Assembly (NCBI GenBank): GCA_943704415.1
Contig: CALSCO010002155.1
Location: forward strand, 1-30,650
DNA length: 30,650 nucleotides
Source: Parvularia atlantis
Lineage: Eukaryota > Opisthokonta > Rotosphaerida
Direction of reading: 5' to 3'
In this document: piece after piece, positions 26,001 to 30,650 of the stretch
Numbering within the stretch: position 1 is the stretch's first letter
Layout: each line of letters begins with the position of its first letter
The notes under the pieces: generated by a model
What the model was told of the DNA's origin: nothing
What the model saw: the letters and a program-made list of their open reading frames with translations, nothing else
Databases searched by the model: none
Program-made: the position numbers and the translations under genes

Positions 26001-27369
26001 ATGGACGACCCTGCGCTCGACCCGAACCTGCCGGCCGAGACGGCGCGCGTCCTGGGCGCGCACACGGGCGCGGTGCTGTCCGTGCGCTTCAACAGTGCGC
26101 CGCGCCGCCCGGCCCGATGCATCTCTCACGCGCGCGATGCAGCCGATGGGCAGTACTGCCTCACGGCCGGGCACGACCGCACCGTGCGCCTCTGGAACCC
26201 GCACCGCGGCAAGCTCGTCAAGACGTACACGGGGCACGGGCTCGAGGTGTCCAGCCTGGCCGTGTGCGCGCGCGCGCGCGCGTGCGATCGCGATCGAGGA
26301 CGAGCGCGGCTGAGCGACGGCGCAGCGCCAAGGACAACAACAAGTTCGCGTCGTGCGGCGGCGAGCGCCAGGTCTACGTGTGGGACGTGGCCACGGGGCG
26401 GACGATCCGGCGCCTGCAGGGGCACTTCCAGGTGGCGTGTGTGCCACGTGCTGATCGTGCGGGAGGCTGATTGTGTGCGGCAGCGCGTCAACGCGGTCGA
26501 CTTCAACAGCGACGCGACCGTCCTCGCCTCCGGTGCGGCCACGGCCAGGGCGCGCCCTGCTGTGCTGACGCGAGGGGGGGGGGGCATAGGGTCGTACGAC
26601 GCGACCGTGCGCCTGTGGGATCTGCGCGCCAACAGCATTGAGCCGATCCAGGTGCTCAACCACAAGGACAGCGTGACCGACGTGCGCGTGCTCGCCCACG
26701 GCATCCTCACGAGGTCCGCGCGCGCACGCACGTGTGTGGACTGCACTGACGCGCGAGGGCGCAGCTCGGTCGACGGGAACGTGCGCGAGTACGACATCCG
26801 CATGGGCTTCATCCGGGTCGACCGCATGAACTGTGCGCGCACGCGCACACATACCGCGTGCACGTCTGACCCGAGCCGCGCGCACAGGCCCCGTGACGTG
26901 CGCCACGCTCGCGCGCGACGGCAACACGATCCTCGCGAGCACGCTCGACTCGTGCGTGACCCTGATCGACAAGGAGAACGGGGCCGTGCTGAGCAGGTGC
27001 GCTTGTACTAGTGCGCCGCGCGAGCGCTGATCGCCGCGGGCAGCTACACGGGGCACAAGAACACCAGCTACCGCGTCGAGAGTACGTTCGACCACAAGGA
27101 CGCGCACGTCGTGACGGGCTCGGAGGACCACCGCGTGTACATCTACGACCTCGTCGACGTGCGCGTGCCCTCGCGCGGCCTCCCCGCTCATCTCACGCGC
27201 ACGCATGCACACGCACACACAGGGCAAGGTCGTGCGGCGGCTGACGGGCCACACGGGCGCGGTCACGTCGCTCGCGCAGCACCCGCAGGAGCCGCTGCTG
27301 CTCTCGGCGTCGGCCGACGGGACCGTGCGCATGTGGGGCCCGCCGGGCAGCGCCGAGACCGCCGGGTGA
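26001..27369 (+). CDS. WDR83: WD40 protein WDR83/MORG1
   Basis: WDR83 (MORG1) is a seven-bladed WD40 scaffold, reported in animals in ERK signalling and with spliceosomes. Nine exons: 26001-26094, 26143-26263, 26326-26431, 26484-26532, 26590-26713, 26765-26832, 26888-26996, 27044-27158, 27223-27369; 310 residues against about 315 in animals. Identity rests on collinear family blocks: GQYCLTAGHDRTVRLWNPHR, YTGHGLEV, KFASCGGERQVYVWDVATGR, VNAVDFNSDATVLASGSYD, SSVDGNVREYDIRMG, ILASTLDSCVTLIDKENG, YTGHKNTSYRVE and HVVTGSEDHRVYIYDLVD. Several are joined only after splicing with the correct phase. The start is the first ATG before blade 1 (MDDPALDPNL). Eight introns of 47-64 bases make it the most interrupted gene per length here; the fourth intron carries a run of about ten G. 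Confidence 0.94.
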
Positions 27370-27715
27370 TCGAGTGACGGTGCACTGCGTATGGTGGGCC
27401 GAGTGGCTCGTCCCACGCGCGGATCGGCCGTCTCCTCACGCACCGCCGCCTCGTGCACCACTTGCTCCCGCGTCGCGCACGGCGCACTGGCGCACGACAC
27501 GGCGCACGGCGCGCATAGCAACGCGCCGTGAGAAGAGTGAGTCAAAAACACCCGGAACAAGTAAGACTTTTTTGCTCTGATGCGCCCCCCCCGTGGCGTT
27601 CCCCCTTCCCCGTGCCCTTCGCGGAGGCGCCGCACGTGGGCGCGCCTCCGTGATGAACCAACCCCCTTGCGCGCTTCCTGCCTGCCCGTCTGACCCGCCT
27701 CGCGCCTCGCGCAGA
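27370..27715. other. Intergenic region/5' leader before the zinc-finger gene
   Basis: No exon is required in these bases. They contain a T tract (CTTTTTTGCTC) near 27568-27578, a C run and then pyrimidine-rich sequence. An in-frame ATG at 27653 would add 21 residues (MNQPPCALPACPSDPP and on) to the zinc-finger protein, so part of the stretch may be coding. That extension also ends in a CGCAG at 27709-27713, just before the downstream ATG. Confidence 0.4.
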
Positions 27716-28815
27716 ATGGACGCGTCCGTCGCCGACGCCCTCAGCCTCATCCGCCTGCGCTACCAGCGCGACCCGCCGCCGCGCGCCGCCGCCGTCGACG
27801 AGGCGCGGCCGTCCGTCGCCGTGATGCTGCGCAAGCCGCCGGCGGCGACAAGCGAGCGGCACGAGGCACAGCAGCAGCAGGCGATCGCGATGCAGCAGCT
27901 GCACTACCAGCACCAACAGCAGCAGCAGCACCACCACCACCACCACCACGCGATCGCGATGCAGCAGCACCAGCTGCGTCTGCAGCAGCTGCACTACCAG
28001 CACCAGCAGCAGCAGCAGCAGTACCACCAGCAGCACCAGCAGCAGCAGCAGTGGGTCATCGTGCACGGCCCGGCGCCGTTCCCCGTCCCGCCTCGCGCCC
28101 GCCCCGCCCCGTTGGGCTACCTGATCGACGCGCCGATGCATGTGCCGGTGCTGCACCACCCGCAGCAGCTGCACCCACCCGCGATCTACGGCTCGCACGC
28201 GATCTACGGCCCGCCCCTGCCGCGCGGCGCCGTCCCGTCGCTGTTCCTCGCGCCCGGCCCGCCGCACCAGCCCGTGCCGATCCCGCCCGTCGCCCAGCCG
28301 ACGCTCGTGTGGATGTCGCAGCACCAGCCCATGACCACGTCGCAGCACCAGTCCGTGGCCGCGCCGCGCCCGCTGCTGCTGCCGACGCCCCCGCCCACGC
28401 CGACGACGCCGACGACGCCGGCGCACCCCATCACGCTGGCCGCGCCCGCGACCGCGCCCGTCGTCGTCAAGGTGGGCGCGGCCGCGACCGGGCGCACGCT
28501 CAGCATCAGCGCGGCCGTGCGCAAGCCCGCGGCCGTGCCCGTCGGCATGACGGCGTCGCAGGCCGCCAGCTTCTGCGTCTCGCCCGAGCAGCTCAGCAAG
28601 ATGCGCGGGCTGCGCGCCAACAACCGCCAGTGCCACCTCTGCGGGCACATCTTCTCCCGCCCGAGCTCGCTCGTCATTCACATGAACGCCCACACCGGCT
28701 CGCGCCCCTACGCCTGCCCCTACCCGGGCTGCAACAAGGTCTTCTCGGTCCATAGCAACATGCGCCGGCACGTCCGCATCCACGGGCCCTTCATCAACTC
28801 GCCCAAGGCCGCCGC

Positions 28816-28857
<42 letters not shown>

Positions 28858-29074
28858 GCCCGCCTCCGACGCCCAGCCTCCGCCGGCCGGCCCGGCGGAC
28901 AGCAGCATCACGATCGTCGTCGAGAGCGAGGCCGCGCCCGCAGCGCCCGCCGTCAAGCCCGCGGACAAGGCCGAGGGCGTCGCGTCGTCGCCGGGGTCGT
29001 CGTTGTCGTACCATTGTTCGCCCGGGCCGGCCCTGAGCGAAGGCGAGGACACGTCGACGGCCGCGATGGCCTGA
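27716..29074 (+). CDS. C2H2 zinc-finger protein with polyglutamine, polyhistidine and polyalanine tracts
   Basis: Probable nuclear DNA-binding protein of 452 residues in one exon. After MDASVADALSLIRLRYQRDP comes a long Gln/His-rich region (QQQQ and HHHHHHH tracts, about residues 50-110). A Pro/Ala-rich middle follows, then two tandem C2H2 fingers at about residues 305-357. Finger 1 has C-x2-C-x12-H-x3-H (CHLCGHIFSRPSSLVIHMNA, His-Thr linker). Finger 2 has C-x4-C-x12-H-x3-H (CPYPGCNKVFSVHSNMRRHV) with the linker TGSRPYACP. A polyalanine tract of about 17 encoded mostly by GCT follows, then an acidic/Ser tail. The fingers are complete. Two fingers flanked by homopolymers are typical of regulators in many protists and fungi; the target is unknown. 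The start at 27716 is preferred, and 27653 is possible. Confidence 0.9.
27868..28050. repeat. CAG/CAC trinucleotide tracts (polyGln/polyHis coding)
   Basis: Interrupted CAG and CAC triplets in frame with the zinc-finger gene. The segment encoding QQLHYQHQQQQQ appears twice (about 27895 and 27985), suggesting local duplication as well as slippage. Confidence 0.85.
28811..28858. repeat. GCC/GCT trinucleotide tract (polyAla coding)
   Basis: About sixteen Ala codons, mostly GCT, directly after the second zinc finger. GCT is rare elsewhere in this gene, which prefers GCC/GCG, so the run most likely grew by slippage. Confidence 0.85.
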
Positions 29075-29217
29075 ACCCCCTTCCCCCGTGAGCCCCACCG
29101 CCAATGTTCCCCCCTTTGACTCGATGAGTGCATACAGTCTTCTTTGCCTGTGCCGTGCAGCTTTCCACAGTGCCCATCTCTTCCTCCTGCTCTACACCCG
29201 CCCATACGCGGCCAAGC

Positions 29218-30564
29218 TCACGCGATCGGACGAAGGCGCACGACGTCGTGGGCGCTCGTCACGCACGCGACCGAGCCGTCGCCCAGGTCGACCACGTCGT
29301 CCACTGAGGCCCACAGCCGGTGCGCCGACAGCAGCGACGCCGTGCGCCAGTGCCACACGCACAGCGTGCCGTCCTGGCAGCCCGAGACGAGCTGGTTGCG
29401 GTCGATGCAGACCGCGTTCACGTTGTTCTGGTGGCCGGTCAGCTGCGGGCGCGGGCGCGCGGTGAGGCAATTGCGCGCGGCCGGCAATGCGAGTACGCAC
29501 GTGGCAGACGAGCGTGCGCGTGCGCATGTCCCAGACGCGGATCGTGGCGTCGTACGAGCCCGTGGCGAGGTAGTCGCCCCACAGGTCTATGGTCGGGATG
29601 AGGCGGCCGTGCGCCTCGATGGCCGGGCCGTCCGCACGCAGCGGCGCGACGTCGGGGCCGCCGGCCAGGTCGAGCGTCCAGAAGCGCAGCGTGCCGTCTT
29701 CGCCAGCGGAGATGAGTGTGTCGCGCCAGAGGCGCACGCAGCATACGCGGCCGACATGCGCGCCGAGGACGATCTGGAGCGGCCGCTTGCGCTCGCAGTG
29801 CATGACTGGACGCGCGCGCGCGTGAGGCGTGGGCGGCGCGGGCAAGGAGAGCGGCGCGCACCAAGGAGCTCGCCCGCGAGCGTGCCCGCGACAAAGCAGC
29901 AGTCGCCAATCGGCTCGGCGCAGAGCAGCCCGTTGGCGCTGACGAAGCGGTGCAGCGGCAGGCGTCTGCGCACGCCACCCGCGGGCGCGTCGAACATGTC
30001 GAGGGGCAGGACGCTGACGGAGCCGTCGAGTGACGCCGCGAAGAGCTCGCCACGGGCCTCGTCGACGGCGAGGAGCGGGACGGCGGCGCGGTGGATGCGG
30101 ACGTACGTCACGCGCTGCGCACGCAGCGGCGCGTCCAGCAGGATACGGCCGACGTGGCCCGGTGCACAGCCGACGTAGAGCGCGCGCGGGGCGTGGCCGA
30201 GGGCAATGCCGAACGAGCCCGACTTGAGCGCGCACACGTCGATCGGCGCCTCGGCGCGCAGCCGCAGCCGCGACACGTGCGCATCGGCCGCGTAGTGCCG
30301 CGCCAGCAGCGCGCGCCAGCCGCCGCCGCGCAGCGCGAGCAGGTCGGCCGGGTCGGCCGGGCGGCGCAGACGGTGCGGCTCGGTCGTCAGCACAATCGCG
30401 AGCTCGTCCAGATGGTGCGGCGCGCCGGCCGCCAGGCGCCGCCACAGTGCGTCGTCCGCGGCGAGCGCGTGCATCGCGCGGCACGTCTGCGCCATGCGGC
30501 ACAGCGCGGGCGCGTCGAGGAAGGCGAGGACGTGGTGCCAGCACTCGCGCGGCAGGCGGTCCAT
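29218..30564 (-). CDS. F-box/WD40 protein
   Basis: Predicted substrate receptor of an SCF (SKP1-cullin-F-box) ubiquitin ligase. Three exons: 30564-29862, 29805-29501 and 29442-29218; 410 residues. The F-box is at residues 1-45: MDRLPRECWHHVLAFLDAP, then LCRMAQTCRAMHALAADDAL and W. The rest is WD40-like, with clear blades in the second half: LGAHVGRVCCVRLWRDTLIS, GEDGTLRFWTLD, LWGDYLATGSYDATIRVWDM, LTGHQNNVNAVCIDRNQLVS and CQDGTLCVWHWR. Exon 1 also has weaker beta-strand repeats (ALYVGCAPGHVGRILLDAPL, LFAASLDGSVSVLPLD), giving about six or seven blades. Introns of 56 and 58 bases fit the local consensus. The start is the first ATG, with GGTGCGAT about 10 bases upstream on the plus strand. It converges on the zinc-finger gene with 143 bases between them. 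The substrate is unknown. Confidence 0.9.
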
Positions 30565-30650
30565 CTCCTTGCTGGTGCGATCTGAAGCAGCCCTGCGACG
30601 GCGCGTTTCAGCGATCGAGTTCAGCGCTGGCGGCTGTGTGGGCGGGGCGG
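30565..30650. promoter_or_regulatory. Promoter-proximal region of the F-box/WD40 gene (cut by window end)
   Basis: The last 86 bases lie upstream of the F-box gene. They contain GTGCGAT at 30575-30581 (ATCGCAC on the coding strand, about ten bases before the ATG) and GTTTCAG at 30605-30611. Both words recur near other starts in the window. Confidence 0.4.

Noticed and set aside
1-30650. CRISPR arrays, bacterial operons, transposons, LTR or virus-like elements
   Set aside because: No spaced repeats of that type, terminal repeats, transposase, reverse transcriptase, integrase or capsid-like proteins were seen. Introns and gene content are eukaryotic.

Overview
This is nuclear DNA of a GC-rich, gene-dense eukaryotic microbe. 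About 17 protein genes lie on both strands, most cut by very short spliceosomal introns. I place roughly 61 introns, nearly all 43-90 bases long, starting GTGCG or a close variant and ending in YAG, usually CGCAG. The gene set is eukaryotic: a RasGAP-PH protein, APC5, WDR83, an F-box/WD40 protein, a TRIM-like RING/B-box protein and a C2H2 zinc-finger protein. A BOLA3-type protein with a presequence-like N-terminus implies a mitochondrion or related organelle. Independent phosphoglycerate mutase, a bacterial-type LolD-like ABC ATPase and a GCC2/GCC3-type surface protein fit a free-living protist. An amoebozoan is my guess, but the sequence alone does not settle it.

Layout. 1-964 (+): 3' end of an unrecognised gene. 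1475-3533 (+): ten-exon cofactor-independent phosphoglycerate mutase. 3565-4753 (-): unrecognised Ala/Pro-rich protein. 4799-5758 (-): PHOSPHO1-like HAD phosphatase, divergent from a small 35-residue-repeat protein at 5845-6286 (+). 6536-10297 (-): large surface protein with 16 CxxC repeats. 10446-11891 (-): LolD/MacB-like ABC ATPase, divergent from BOLA3 at 12050-12450 (+). 12755-14672 (+): unrecognised low-complexity/coiled protein, converging on APC5 at 14732-16875 (-). Then three intronless minus-strand genes: a multi-pass membrane protein (17027-17854), a LOTUS-like/HerA-like fusion (17976-20270) and a TRIM-like protein (20437-22710). 22943-25438 (-): RasGAP-PH, divergent from WDR83 (26001-27369, +). 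27716-29074 (+): zinc-finger protein, converging on an F-box/WD40 protein (29218-30564, -).

The genes do not form a pathway or operon; this is ordinary compact eukaryotic gene order with convergent ends 31-143 bases apart. The most unusual items are (a) the protein joining two LOTUS-like winged helices to a HerA-type ATPase core with a degenerate P-loop, (b) the CxxC-repeat surface protein, (c) the small 35-residue-repeat protein, and (d) recurrent promoter-proximal words (CTGAAAC/GTTTCAG, and ATCGCAC close to start codons). All exon boundaries are my own reading from splice consensus, reading phase and family similarity, and have not been tested against transcripts.
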